Shown here: positions 8,536-17,542 of the stretch, one piece after another
Layout of the letters: each line of letters opens with the position of its first letter
Position numbering within the stretch: the first letter of the stretch is position 1
Source: Castellaniella defragrans
Lineage (GTDB): Bacteria; Pseudomonadota; Gammaproteobacteria; Burkholderiales; Burkholderiaceae_B
Direction of reading: 5' to 3'
Length of the DNA: 64,000 nt
NCBI RefSeq assembly: GCF_014203015.1
Contig: NZ_JACHIB010000016.1
Span: forward strand, 1 to 64,000
The notes under the pieces: model-generated
The model's input: the letters and a program-made list of their open reading frames with translations, nothing else
The model's database searches: none
What the model was told of the DNA's origin: nothing
Made by a program: the position numbers and the translations under genes

Positions 8536-9882
8536 TCAGGCGCGCGCGGCGAGCTTCTGTTCGAGGTAGTGGATGCTGGTGCCGCCTTCGACGAATCGGG
8601 CGTCCTGCATCAGCTCGCGGTGCAGCGGGATATTGGTCTGCACCCCCTCGACGATCATTTCCGACAGGGCGATGTCCATGCGCATGATCGCCTGGTGGCG
8701 GTCGTCGCCATAGGTGATGAGCTTGGCGATCATCGAGTCGTAGTAGGGCGGCACGGTGTAGCCGGTGAACACGTGCGAATCCATGCGCACGCCCGGGCCG
8801 CCCGGCGTGTGCCAGTTGGTGATCCTGCCGGGGCTGGGCGTGAACTTGTACGGGTCCTCGGCGTTGATCCGGCATTCGATCGCATGGCCGCGCAGGTGGA
8901 CGTCGCGCTGGCGCAGGGTGAATTTCTCGCCGGCGGCGATGCGCAGCTGCTGCTGGACCAGGTCGATGCCGGTGATCATCTCGGTGATCGTGTGCTCGAC
9001 CTGGATGCGGGTGTTCATCTCGATGAAGAAGAATTCGCCGTTCTCGTAGAGGAATTCAAAGGTGCCGGCGCCACGGTAGCGCATCTGGCGGCAGGCCTCG
9101 GCGCAGCGTTCGCCGATGCGCTCGACCAGGGCGCGCCCGATGCCCGGGGCGGGCGCCTCTTCGATGATCTTCTGGTGGCGGCGCTGCATGGAGCAGTCGC
9201 GCTCGCCCAGCCAGACGGCCTTGCCCTCGCCGTCGGCCAGCACCTGGATCTCGATGTGGCGCGGGTTTTCCAGGAATTTTTCGAGGTAGACCTCGGGATT
9301 GTTGAAGGCGGCGCCGGCCTCGGTGCGCGTCATGGCCACCGCGTTGAGCAGGGCCGCCTCGGTGTAGACCACCCGCATGCCGCGCCCGCCGCCGCCGCCC
9401 GCGGCCTTGATGATGACCGGATAGCCGACCTCGGCGGCGATGCGCTGGATTTCCCTGGGGTCGTCGGGCAGCGCGCCGCCCGAACCCGGCACGACCGGCA
9501 CGCCGGCGGCGATCATCGCCTGCTTGGCGCTGACCTTGTCGCCCATGGTGCGGATGCTCTCGGGACGCGGTCCGATGAAGACGAAGCCGCTCTTTTCCAC
9601 GCGCTCGGCGAAATCGGCGTTTTCCGACAGGAAGCCGTAGCCGGGGTGGATGGCCTCGGCGTCGGTGACTTCGGCGGCCGAGATCAGCGCCGGCATGTTC
9701 AGATAGCTGTCGCGCGGCGTGGCCGGCCCGATGCAGACGGATTCGTCGGCCAGGCGCACGTATTTGGCATCGCGGTCGGCCTCGGAGTGCACGACCACGG
9801 TCTTGACGCCCAGCTCGCGGCAGGCGCGCAGGACCCGCAGGGCGATTTCGCCGCGATTGGCGATCAGGATTTTTTCAAACAT
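8536..9882 (-). CDS. accC: Biotin carboxylase subunit of acetyl-CoA carboxylase
   Basis: 448 residues. Carboxylates the biotin carried by AccB using ATP and bicarbonate, the first half-reaction of malonyl-CoA formation in fatty acid synthesis. It has the biotin-carboxylase N-domain ([14 protein letters not shown]), an ATP-grasp with the glycine-rich loop AGGGGGRGM, and the catalytic segments [19 protein letters not shown] and [15 protein letters not shown]. The start is set by the standard N-terminus and lies 5 bases after the accB stop, so the two genes are translated from one mRNA. Confidence 0.98.
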   Translation of the reverse strand: MFEKILIANRGEIALRVLRACRELGVKTVVVHSEADRDAKYVRLADESVCIGPATPRDSYLNMPALISAAEVTDAEAIHPGYGFLSENADFAERVEKSGFVFIGPRPESIRTMGDKVSAKQAMIAAGVPVVPGSGGALPDDPREIQRIAAEVGYPVIIKAAGGGGGRGMRVVYTEAALLNAVAMTRTEAGAAFNNPEVYLEKFLENPRHIEIQVLADGEGKAVWLGERDCSMQRRHQKIIEEAPAPGIGRALVERIGERCAEACRQMRYRGAGTFEFLYENGEFFFIEMNTRIQVEHTITEMITGIDLVQQQLRIAAGEKFTLRQRDVHLRGHAIECRINAEDPYKFTPSPGRITNWHTPGGPGVRMDSHVFTGYTVPPYYDSMIAKLITYGDDRHQAIMRMDIALSEMIVEGVQTNIPLHRELMQDARFVEGGTSIHYLEQKLAARA

Positions 9883-9887
9883 GGCGC

Positions 9888-10340
9888 TCAGGCGATGATG
9901 AACAGGGGCTGGCCATATTCGACCGGTTCGCCGTTCTCGACGAGGATTTCCTTGATGACGCCGGACTTGTCGGCCTCGATCTCGTTGAGCAGCTTCATCG
10001 CCTCGATGATGCACAGGGGATCGCCTTCCTTGACGGCCTGGCCGACCTCGACGAAGGCCGCGGCATTCGGATTGGGCGAACGGTAGAAGGTGCCGACCAT
10101 CGGCGCCTTGACCTGATGGCCCTGCGGAGCGGCGGGCGCCGGGGCGGCGGCCGGCGCGGGGGCGGCCGCGGGCGCGGCCACGACCTGGGCCGGCGCGGCG
10201 GCCACGGCCACCGGGGCGCCCGCGGCGGGCTGGGCGAACTTGACGATGCGGACCTTGCCCTCGCCCTCGGTGATTTCCAGTTCGGCGATACCCGAATCGG
10301 CCACCAGGTCGATCAGCGTTTTCAGTTTTCGGAGATCCAT
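9888..10340 (-). CDS. accB: Biotin carboxyl carrier protein of acetyl-CoA carboxylase
   Basis: 150 residues. The N-terminal segment [18 protein letters not shown] is followed by an Ala/Pro-rich flexible linker (about 38-77) and the C-terminal biotinyl domain. The biotin acceptor is Lys116 in EAMKL. It shuttles carboxybiotin between AccC and the carboxyltransferase AccAD. First gene of the accB-accC-prmA-DUF3426-kinase run. Confidence 0.98.
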   Translation of the reverse strand: MDLRKLKTLIDLVADSGIAELEITEGEGKVRIVKFAQPAAGAPVAVAAAPAQVVAAPAAAPAPAAAPAPAAPQGHQVKAPMVGTFYRSPNPNAAAFVEVGQAVKEGDPLCIIEAMKLLNEIEADKSGVIKEILVENGEPVEYGQPLFIIA

Positions 10341-10621
10341 GACGATAAATTCCTGTGTGCTGGCCCATACGGGGGGCGGGCCGTTCGATGGTCGGATCCG
10401 GGCGGCGAAAACAAATGCGCCGTCGGTCCGACCCCGGCGATGCGGGGAGAATCCACGACGGCCACATGTGTTGCTGCTGCCAGCGGGCAGCCCAGGACTC
10501 CTGCCCGAAGCCGCCTGATCCTGGGTATGAGGGTACCCTTCAAAGCGCCTTTTTACGCTAAAACCGCCGATTTGTCCATAAAAACAGCCCTGCGAGGGGC
10601 CGGAACGCTAATTATTGAAAC
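10341..10621. other. Intergenic region between the tlpA-like gene and accB
   Basis: 281 bases with no credible gene. It should hold the accB promoter on the minus strand. I see AT-rich patches around 10550-10580, but no -35/-10 pair I would defend. In many Burkholderiales aroQ occupies this position; no remnant of it is recognisable. Confidence 0.5.
10579..10601 (-). terminator. Possible terminator after the tlpA-like gene
   Basis: On the minus strand a GC stem with one bulge (GCCCCT against AGGGC, 3-base loop) is followed by GTTTTT. It lies about 20 bases past the stop codon of the tlpA-like gene. Confidence 0.4.
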
Positions 10622-11140
10622 TTAAAGTATCTGCCCCAGCCGGACCTCGATGTCGTCCGGCCTGAGTTCGCCCATGACCGAATCGGCGACGCGGCCGCGG
10701 CGGTCGAACAGCAGGGTGAACGGCAGGCCGCCGCCCTTGTTGCCCAGCTCGCGCATCAGCGGGATGCCCTGGGTGCCGGTGAGCAGCAAGGGATAGGACA
10801 CCTGCACCTTTTTCAGGAAGCGCTCGACGTTGGCCTGGGTGTCGATGGCCAGCCCGAGCACGGCCAGGTCGGGATGGCGCTGGTGCAGGGTTTCGAGCAG
10901 GGGCATCTCGCGCACGCAGGGCGCGCACCAGCTGGCCCAGAAATTCATCAGCACCGGCCGGCCCACATAGGCCGACAGGGCCTGGTCGCGGCCCTGCAGA
11001 TCGGCGAAGGTGCGGCCGAACACCGGATCGGCCGGCAGCATCGAGGCCGCCGCGCCGCGCGCGCCCGCCGCGAGCCCGAGCGTTGCCAGGGAAACCGCGT
11101 GCAAGAATTTCCGCCTGTCCATGTAGGGAACATGCTCCAT
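10622..11140 (-). CDS. TlpA-like periplasmic thioredoxin-fold protein
   Basis: 172 residues. The N-terminus has a twin-arginine-like signal (DRRKFLHAVSLATLGLAAG), so export to the periplasm is likely. The thioredoxin-fold domain carries the redox motif WCAPC (Trp71-Cys75) in FWASWCAPCVREMP, and a cis-Pro region in GGGLPFTLLFDRRG. Proteins of this AhpC/TSA-Redoxin type act as thiol-disulphide reductases, for example in cytochrome c maturation. The specific client is unknown. An alternative start at 11122 (MDRRKF) would put the signal peptide directly at the N-terminus and is equally plausible. Confidence 0.88.
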   Translation of the reverse strand: MEHVPYMDRRKFLHAVSLATLGLAAGARGAAASMLPADPVFGRTFADLQGRDQALSAYVGRPVLMNFWASWCAPCVREMPLLETLHQRHPDLAVLGLAIDTQANVERFLKKVQVSYPLLLTGTQGIPLMRELGNKGGGLPFTLLFDRRGRVADSVMGELRPDDIEVRLGQIL

Positions 11141-11330
11141 GCTGTCCGTCCGTCCCGCGGCCCGCAGGCCGCCCGGATTCGTCAGGCGCGCCAGGGTCCG
11201 CAGGGACCCAGGCGCGTCCGGCCTCGTCCATCATAGCATCGGGCCGCGGCGCGGGCCGGTCCGGGCGGCGGCGGCCCGCAAAGCGGAAGCCCCGGCCCGC
11301 GCACCCTTACAATACAGGCCGGAGGATACG

Positions 11331-12722
11331 ATGCACGTACACATACTGGGAATCTGCGGCACGTTCATGGGCGGCCTGGCCCTGATCGCCCGCGCGGCGG
11401 GCCATCGGGTCACCGGCTGCGACGCGGGCGTCTATCCGCCCATGAGCACGCAGCTGCGCCAGCAGGGCATCGACCTGATCGAAGGCTTCGACGCCGGCCA
11501 GACCGGCCTGGGCGCGGACCTGTACGTGGTCGGCAACGTGGTCAGCCGGGGCAATCCGCTGATGGAGGCCATCCTGGACCAGGGCCTGCCCTACACCTCC
11601 GGCCCCCAATGGCTGGCCGACCACGTCCTGGGCGGCCAGCACGTCCTGGCGGTGGCGGGCACGCACGGCAAGACCACGACCAGCGCCATGCTGGCCTGGA
11701 TCTTCGAGCAGTCCGGCGAGCCCGCCAATTTCCTGATCGGCGGCGTGGCGCCCGACCTGGGCGTCTCGGCCCGCTACGACCCGGCGCGGCGCCACTTCGT
11801 GATCGAGGCCGACGAATACGACACGGCCTTCTTCGACAAGCGCTCGAAGTTCGTCCACTACCGGCCGCGCACCGCCATCCTGAACAACCTCGAATACGAC
11901 CACGCCGACATCTTCCCCGACCTGGCCGCGATCGAGACCCAGTTCCACCACCTGGTGCGCACCGTCCCGGCATCGGGGCATCTCGTCCGGCCGGCGGCCA
12001 GCGACGCCCTGGACCGCGTCCTGGCGCGCGGCTGCTGGACCCCGGTCGAGACCTTCGGTCCGGGCGGCGACTGGCAGGCGGAGCCGGAAACGGACGACGG
12101 CCGGCGCTGCCGCATCCTGCACCGCGGCCGTCCGGCGGGAACGCTGGACTGGTCGCTCGCCGGCGCCCACAACCAGGCCAACGCCCTGGCCGCCCTGGCC
12201 GCCGCCCGGCACGCCGGCATCGCGGCGGAAGACGGCATCGCCGCCCTGAACCGCTTCCAGGGCGTGCGCCGCCGCCTGGAACTGCGCGGCACGCGGGACG
12301 GCGTGGCCGTCTACGACGATTTCGCCCACCACCCCAGCGCCATCGCCACCACCCTGGACGGCCTGCGCCGCCGCGTCGGCCCGCACACCCGCATCCTGGC
12401 GGTGATCGAGCCGCGCTCCAACACCATGAAGCTGGGCACGATGGCGGCCCGGCTGCCGGCGGCGCTGGCCGGCGCCGACCGGGTCTTCTGCCACGGCGCC
12501 ACCCAGGGCCGCCACGCCCTGGGCTGGGATCCCCGGCAGGTGCTGGCCGGCCTGGGCGAGCGCCTGTGGACGGGCGACGACCTGGACGCGCTGGCCGACG
12601 CCGTGTGCGACGCGGCGCAGCCCGGCGACCAGGTGCTCGTCATGAGCAACGGCAGCTTCGGCGGCATCCACCAGACCCTTCTCGACAGGCTGGCGCGCCG
12701 CCGCCCCCGGTCTTCCCCCTGA
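11331..12722 (+). CDS. mpl: UDP-N-acetylmuramate:L-alanyl-gamma-D-glutamyl-meso-diaminopimelate ligase
   Basis: 463 residues. Mpl recycles murein by ligating the tripeptide released from the wall back to UDP-MurNAc. It has the Mur-ligase fold: an N-terminal UDP-binding domain (HILGICGTFMGGLA, where MurC has GIGG), the ATP-binding loop GTHGKTT (110-116), and central and C-terminal ligase domains with DDFAHHP and EPRSNTMK. These distinguish Mpl from MurC. Shine-Dalgarno GGAGG lies just before the ATG at 11331. It leads a plus-strand run of envelope genes. A muropeptide permease gene (ampG) elsewhere in the window belongs to the same recycling route. Confidence 0.97.
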   Translation: MHVHILGICGTFMGGLALIARAAGHRVTGCDAGVYPPMSTQLRQQGIDLIEGFDAGQTGLGADLYVVGNVVSRGNPLMEAILDQGLPYTSGPQWLADHVLGGQHVLAVAGTHGKTTTSAMLAWIFEQSGEPANFLIGGVAPDLGVSARYDPARRHFVIEADEYDTAFFDKRSKFVHYRPRTAILNNLEYDHADIFPDLAAIETQFHHLVRTVPASGHLVRPAASDALDRVLARGCWTPVETFGPGGDWQAEPETDDGRRCRILHRGRPAGTLDWSLAGAHNQANALAALAAARHAGIAAEDGIAALNRFQGVRRRLELRGTRDGVAVYDDFAHHPSAIATTLDGLRRRVGPHTRILAVIEPRSNTMKLGTMAARLPAALAGADRVFCHGATQGRHALGWDPRQVLAGLGERLWTGDDLDALADAVCDAAQPGDQVLVMSNGSFGGIHQTLLDRLARRRPRSSP

Positions 12723-12746
12723 ACCCAGCGGTCCCCTTTCTCCTGT

Positions 12747-14624
12747 ATGCACGTTCTCTACGAAGACGCCGGCAAGCTCAAGGCCGAAACCATTTTCTCC
12801 GAAGCCGACACCTCGCTGCAGGTCGAATCGGCCAGCGGCAAGCGCAGCAAGATCAAGCGCAACGCCGTGCTGTTCACCTTCGAGCAGCCCGCGCCCGACA
12901 CCCTGCTGCCCGCGGCCGAAACCCTGGCGGCCACGCTGGACGCGGGCTTCCTGTGGGAATGCGCGCCACAGCAGGAATTCGAGGCCGCCGCCCTGGCCGA
13001 GGAATATTTCGGCCACGCGCCCGACGCGGTGGAGAAGACCGCCACCATCCTGGCCCTGTCGGCCGCGCCGGCCTATTTCCACCGGCGCGGCAAGGGCGCC
13101 TTCCGCCCCGCGCCGCCCGACATCCTGCAGGCCGCGCTGGCCGCCATCGAGAAAAAGCGCCGCCAGGCCGAGTTGCAGGCGGAATGGACCGAGGCGCTGC
13201 TGGCGGGCACGCTGCCCGACGCCCTGAAGCCCGTCGCCGCCACCTTCCTGGACCGGCCCGACAAGAACACGCTGGAATGGAAGGCCTTCGACGCCGCCGT
13301 GCAGCAGTCCGGCATCAGCCCCGAGCGGCTGCTGCTGTCGCTGGGCGTCTGGCCCCACCCCCTGGCCATGATGCGCGACCGCTTCCTGTCGGCCCACTTC
13401 CCCCGCGGCACGCAATGGCCGCCCGTGGAGGTGCAGGACTGGGGCGCGGACCTGCCGCAGGCCGAGGTCGAGGCCTATTCCCTGGACGACGCCAGCACCA
13501 TCGAGATCGACGACGCCCTGTCGGTCTCGATCCCCGCGCCCGGCACGGTCCGCGTCGGCATCCACATCGCCGTGCCGGCCCTGGCCGTCACGCGCGGCAG
13601 CGCGCTGGACGAGCAGGCGCGCGCGCGCATGTCCACCGTCTACATGCCGGGCGACAAGATCCCCATGCTGCCGCGCGAGCTGATCGCCGCCTTTTCCCTG
13701 GACGAGGGGCAATGGCGCCCGGCGCTGTCGCTGTACGTCACCGGCCGCGTGGCCGACGGCGAGATCCTGGAAGCCGAGACCCGTCTGGAACGCATCCGGG
13801 TGGCCGCCAACCTGCGCCACGGCCGCATCGACGAGGTCACCGAGGCCGCGCTGGCCGATCCGGCGGCGCCCCTGCCGCACGCCCACTGGCTGCGCCCCCT
13901 GTGGCAGCTCGCGCAGGCGCTGTGCGCGGTGCGCGACCGCACGCGCGGCAAGCCGGAAAACAACGACCGCATCGAATACGGCTTCGAGATCGACGGCCCG
14001 CCCGACGACCCCGATTCGATCGTGCGCCTGGTGCCGCGCCAGCGCAATGCCCCGCTGGACCGGCTGGTGGCCGAATACATGATCCTCGCCAATACGCAGT
14101 GGGGCGCCCTGCTGGCGCGCCACGGCGTGCCCGGCATCTACCGGTCCCAGCAGATGGGCCGCACGCGCATGTCCACCCAGGCGCTGCCGCACGAATCCAT
14201 CGCCGTGCCGCAGTACATCTGGTCGACCTCGCCGCTGCGCCGCTACGTGGACCTGGTCAACCAGGGCCAGATCCTGGCGGCGGCCGAGCACGGCGTCTCC
14301 GCGCGCCTGGCGGCGCCCTTCAAGCCCAAGGACGCGGACCTGTACGCCCTGATCGGCGCCTTCGATTCGCAATACACGCTGTGGGGCGAATTCCAGTCCT
14401 CGATGGAGCGCTACTGGTGCATCCGCTGGCTGCAGCAGCAGGGCCTGAAGGAAGTGCGCGCCCACGTGCTGCGGGAAAACCTGGTCCGGCTGGCCTGCGC
14501 GCCCTTCGTCACCCGCATCAACGGCCTGCCCGAATACGAGCGCGGCCACGAAGTGCGGCTGGATATCCTGGGCTACGATGAGATCGGCCTGGACATCGAG
14601 TGCCGCCTGCGGGAAGCGGGCTAG
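12747..14624 (+). CDS. RNB-domain 3'-5' exoribonuclease (RNase II/R family)
   Basis: 625 residues. The RNB catalytic signature DDASTIEIDDALSV (about 246-259) contains the Asp cluster that binds Mg2+. Downstream come HIAVPALAVTRG, STVYMPGDKIPMLP and the conserved RYVDLVNQ. The N-terminal part lacks a clear double cold-shock pair, and the family in beta-proteobacteria is annotated as ribonuclease catalytic domain-containing, distinct from canonical Rnb and Rnr. It degrades RNA processively from the 3' end. The gene follows mpl with 24 bases between them. Confidence 0.9.
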   Translation: MHVLYEDAGKLKAETIFSEADTSLQVESASGKRSKIKRNAVLFTFEQPAPDTLLPAAETLAATLDAGFLWECAPQQEFEAAALAEEYFGHAPDAVEKTATILALSAAPAYFHRRGKGAFRPAPPDILQAALAAIEKKRRQAELQAEWTEALLAGTLPDALKPVAATFLDRPDKNTLEWKAFDAAVQQSGISPERLLLSLGVWPHPLAMMRDRFLSAHFPRGTQWPPVEVQDWGADLPQAEVEAYSLDDASTIEIDDALSVSIPAPGTVRVGIHIAVPALAVTRGSALDEQARARMSTVYMPGDKIPMLPRELIAAFSLDEGQWRPALSLYVTGRVADGEILEAETRLERIRVAANLRHGRIDEVTEAALADPAAPLPHAHWLRPLWQLAQALCAVRDRTRGKPENNDRIEYGFEIDGPPDDPDSIVRLVPRQRNAPLDRLVAEYMILANTQWGALLARHGVPGIYRSQQMGRTRMSTQALPHESIAVPQYIWSTSPLRRYVDLVNQGQILAAAEHGVSARLAAPFKPKDADLYALIGAFDSQYTLWGEFQSSMERYWCIRWLQQQGLKEVRAHVLRENLVRLACAPFVTRINGLPEYERGHEVRLDILGYDEIGLDIECRLREAG

Positions 14625-14659
14625 GGCCCGGCCACACTACTTCGGGGAGTCGCGTTGCC

Positions 14660-15547
14660 ATGGACACGCTGCCGCTGCGACTGCTGGAATACCGGCACGA
14701 AGGCCGCGGCCGCATGGCGGCGGCCCTGCTGCTGTCCCTGGCCGCCCACGCCGCGCTGCTGGCCTGGCACGGCGCGCCCCCCGCGCCGCCGGCGACGCAG
14801 TCCTCCACGCTGGAAGTCACCCTGGTCAACAGCCGCAGCGAGCAGGCGCCGCTGAATCCGCAGGCGCTGGCCCAGCAGGATCTGGACGGCGGCGGCGACC
14901 AGGCGCAGGGCATGGCCTCGTCCCCCCTGCCCCGGACCACCGACGGCAGCGCCGAGGAAACCGTGCTGGCCGCGCTGCGGCGGCGGCAGGCCGAACTGGA
15001 GGCCGAGCAGCGCCGCCTGCTGGCGCAGCTGGAAGCCCTGGACACCGTCCCGGCGGCCCGCCCCGCCCCGGAACTGCTGGGCCGCAGCGCCGAGCCGGGC
15101 GAGGACGACCGCCAGCAGGACAGCCTGGTGCTCAGCGCCCGCATCGCCGCCCTGAAGGAGCGCATCGAGCGCTACAACGCCCTGCCCCGCCAGACCTTCA
15201 CCGCGCCGTCGGCCCGGGCGTCGGACGACGCCCGCTACGTCGAGGCCTGGCGCCAGCGCATCGAGCTGATCGGCACGCAGCACTACCCGCCCGAGGCGCG
15301 CGGCCGCATCTACGGCGACCTGCAGCTCACCGTCTACATCCGGCGCGACGGCAGCCTGGATCACATCGAATTCGACCGGCCCTCGGACAAGGCCGTCCTG
15401 AACAGCGCCGCCCGGCGCATCGTCGAACTGGCCGCGCCCTTCGACCCGCTGCCGCCGGAACTGGCGCGCCACACCGACATCCTCGCCATCACGCGGACCT
15501 GGCACTTCACCCGCGACGGCCTGGATACGGGGGCGGGGGCGCCATGA
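14660..15547 (+). CDS. TonB-like energy transducer
   Basis: 295 residues. A short cytoplasmic N-terminus is followed by a single transmembrane helix (MAAALLLSLAAHAALLAW, about 19-36, with the family's His in the helix). A long periplasmic linker contains a coiled-coil-like EELEAEQRRLLAQLEAL-type stretch (about 110-130), and a TonB C-terminal domain occupies about 205-295 (YPPEARGRIYGDLQLTVYIR). It probably couples ExbBD to an outer-membrane receptor or stabilises the envelope; no exbB or exbD is nearby. The ATG at 14660 follows GGGGAG. It overlaps mtgA by 4 bases (ATGA). Confidence 0.85.
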   Translation: MDTLPLRLLEYRHEGRGRMAAALLLSLAAHAALLAWHGAPPAPPATQSSTLEVTLVNSRSEQAPLNPQALAQQDLDGGGDQAQGMASSPLPRTTDGSAEETVLAALRRRQAELEAEQRRLLAQLEALDTVPAARPAPELLGRSAEPGEDDRQQDSLVLSARIAALKERIERYNALPRQTFTAPSARASDDARYVEAWRQRIELIGTQHYPPEARGRIYGDLQLTVYIRRDGSLDHIEFDRPSDKAVLNSAARRIVELAAPFDPLPPELARHTDILAITRTWHFTRDGLDTGAGAP

Positions 15548-16254
15548 GCGCGCCGGGCCGGAAAATCATCACCACCGTCCTGCTGGCGGCGCTGTGCGCC
15601 GCCTTCCTGTACCAGATCGGCCTGCTGGGCATGGTGGTCTGGTTCAACTTCCGCAATCCTTCCGCCACCCCCATCATGCGGGACACGCTCAACGCCCTGC
15701 GGGCCGACGATCCCCAGGCCCGGCTCGCCTACGAGTGGGTGCCGTACGAGCGCATCAGCACCCACCTGAAGCGCGCCGTGATCGCCTCCGAGGACAGCGG
15801 CTTCGTCGACCACGACGGCGTCGAATGGGACGCGATCCGCAAGGCCTGGACCTACAACCAGCGCCAGGCCGACCTGGGCCGCGCGCGGCGGCGCGGCGGC
15901 TCCACGATCACCCAGCAGCTCGCCAAGAACCTGTTCCTGTCGAATTCGCGCAACTACCTGCGCAAGGGCCAGGAGCTGATCCTCACCTACATGATCGAGG
16001 GCGTGATGAGCAAGCGCCGCATCCTGGAGCTCTACCTGAACGTGGCCCAGTGGGGCGCCGCCACCTTCGGCGCACAGGCCGCCGCGCGGCACTACTTCCG
16101 CACGGACGCGGCGCGCCTGTCGGCCGGGCAGGCCTCGCGCCTGGCGGCCATGCTGCCCAACCCCGCCTACTACGACCGCCACGGCGCCACCGCCTACCTG
16201 CAGTCCCACGCGGCCACCGTGCGCGCGCGCATGCGGCAGGTGGCGGTGCCGTAG
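15544..16254 (+). CDS. mtgA: Monofunctional peptidoglycan glycosyltransferase
   Basis: 236 residues. A single N-terminal membrane helix (about 9-33) precedes a GT51 domain that polymerises lipid II into glycan strands. Catalytic motif EDSGFVDHDGVEWDAIRKAW contains the essential Glu. Further conserved blocks are RGGSTITQQLAKNLFLS, RKGQELILTYMIE and RILELYLNVAQWG. There is no transpeptidase domain, which defines MtgA against class A PBPs. Translation is coupled to the tonB-like gene by the ATGA overlap. Confidence 0.96.
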   Translation: MSAPGRKIITTVLLAALCAAFLYQIGLLGMVVWFNFRNPSATPIMRDTLNALRADDPQARLAYEWVPYERISTHLKRAVIASEDSGFVDHDGVEWDAIRKAWTYNQRQADLGRARRRGGSTITQQLAKNLFLSNSRNYLRKGQELILTYMIEGVMSKRRILELYLNVAQWGAATFGAQAAARHYFRTDAARLSAGQASRLAAMLPNPAYYDRHGATAYLQSHAATVRARMRQVAVP

Positions 16255-16366
16255 GCGGGCGCGCCCGGAAAGGACGCCCCTCCGCCGGGAAACGCCGCGG
16301 GCGGACGCGGCCCCGGTCTTCGCCGCCGTTCGGGGTACTATTGAGGTTTCCTCCGCGTTTCCGTCC

Positions 16367-17542
16367 ATGCGCACGGCCCGTCGCTACATCGCCCGCGAAA
16401 TCTACCGCTCGACCGCCGTCGTGCTGGTGGCGCTGGTCGGCCTTTTCATGTTCTTCGCGCTGATCGAAGGCCTGGACAAGGTCGGCCAGCGCCTGACCCT
16501 GCTGAACCTGTTCTACCTGCAGGCCCTGGACGTCCCCAACCACCTGTACGAACTGCTGCCCATCGGCCTGCTGATCGGCGCGGTGCTGGCGCTGGCGGGG
16601 CTCGCGCAGCGCAACGAACTCACCATCCTGCGGGCATCGGGGGTCAGCGGCATGCGCCTGCTGGCGGCCCTGTGGCTGATCACCATCCCGCTGGTGCTGG
16701 GCGCCTTCGTCCTGTCGGAATTCATCACCCCGGCGGCGGAACTGCGCGGCAGCGAATCCCGCCTGGCGCTGCTGGGCCGCACCGACGGCGGCCGGCTGTC
16801 CAGCGGCTACTGGTTCAAGGAAGCCGACGACCGGGGCGGCACCCGCATCATCAACATCGGCCAGCTCTCCGGCAAGGGCCGCGTCGACGACGTGATGCTC
16901 TACGAATTCGCCGGAGACGGCGCGCTGCGGGCCACCGTCCAGGCCGCCGCGGGGCAGTTCGAGCAGGGACGCCTGGTGCTGCGCGACCTGACCGAGACGC
17001 GCATCCACCCGCAATCCGCCGACGCCCTGGCCGATGCCCGCATTCCCGCCGCGCCCATCAGCGAGCTTGTCCACCTGGACCAGCGCGTCGTCCCCACCTC
17101 GCTCACGCCCGAACGCCTGATCGCCCGCATCCTCACGCCCGAGCGCATGGCGATCTCGGACCTGCTGGACTACATCCGCTATCTGAAGCAGAACCAGCTG
17201 CAGACCGACCGCCAGGAAGTCGCCCTGTGGCGCAAGATCGCCTATCCCTTCACCCTGCTGGTCATGGTCACCATCGCCGCGCCGATCGGCTTCATGCAGA
17301 CGCGCCGCGGCGGGGTCGGCATCAAGGTGTTCGCCGGCATCATCCTGGGGGTGGGCTTCTTCATGCTCAACCAGCTGGCCCTGAACGCCGGCATGCTGGG
17401 CGACTGGCCGCCCTGGGCCACGGCGCTGGTGCCCAGCCTGGCCGGCCAGGCCGCCGCCCTGCTGGCCCTGCTGGGCATGGAGCACCGCCACCCGCTGTCC
17501 ATGTGGCTGCGCCAGCGCCGGCTCCAGCGGAGCCCCGCATGA
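16367..17542 (+). CDS. lptG: LPS export ABC transporter permease LptG
   Basis: 391 residues of the LptF/LptG (YjgP/YjgQ) family: three transmembrane helices, a periplasmic beta-jellyroll (about 130-270), then three more helices. With LptF and LptB2 it extracts LPS from the inner membrane and passes it to LptC. The N-terminal motif LYELLPIGLLIGAVLALAGLA and the following RNELTILRASGVS are characteristic of LptG rather than LptF. Unusually, no lptF is adjacent. It overlaps apaH by ATGA. Confidence 0.92.
   Translation: MRTARRYIAREIYRSTAVVLVALVGLFMFFALIEGLDKVGQRLTLLNLFYLQALDVPNHLYELLPIGLLIGAVLALAGLAQRNELTILRASGVSGMRLLAALWLITIPLVLGAFVLSEFITPAAELRGSESRLALLGRTDGGRLSSGYWFKEADDRGGTRIINIGQLSGKGRVDDVMLYEFAGDGALRATVQAAAGQFEQGRLVLRDLTETRIHPQSADALADARIPAAPISELVHLDQRVVPTSLTPERLIARILTPERMAISDLLDYIRYLKQNQLQTDRQEVALWRKIAYPFTLLVMVTIAAPIGFMQTRRGGVGIKVFAGIILGVGFFMLNQLALNAGMLGDWPPWATALVPSLAGQAAALLALLGMEHRHPLSMWLRQRRLQRSPA

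Noticed and set aside
11307-14549. 1080-codon minus-strand open frame opposite mpl and the exoribonuclease
   Set aside because: Only a result of extreme GC at third positions; mpl and RNB motifs are on the plus strand.
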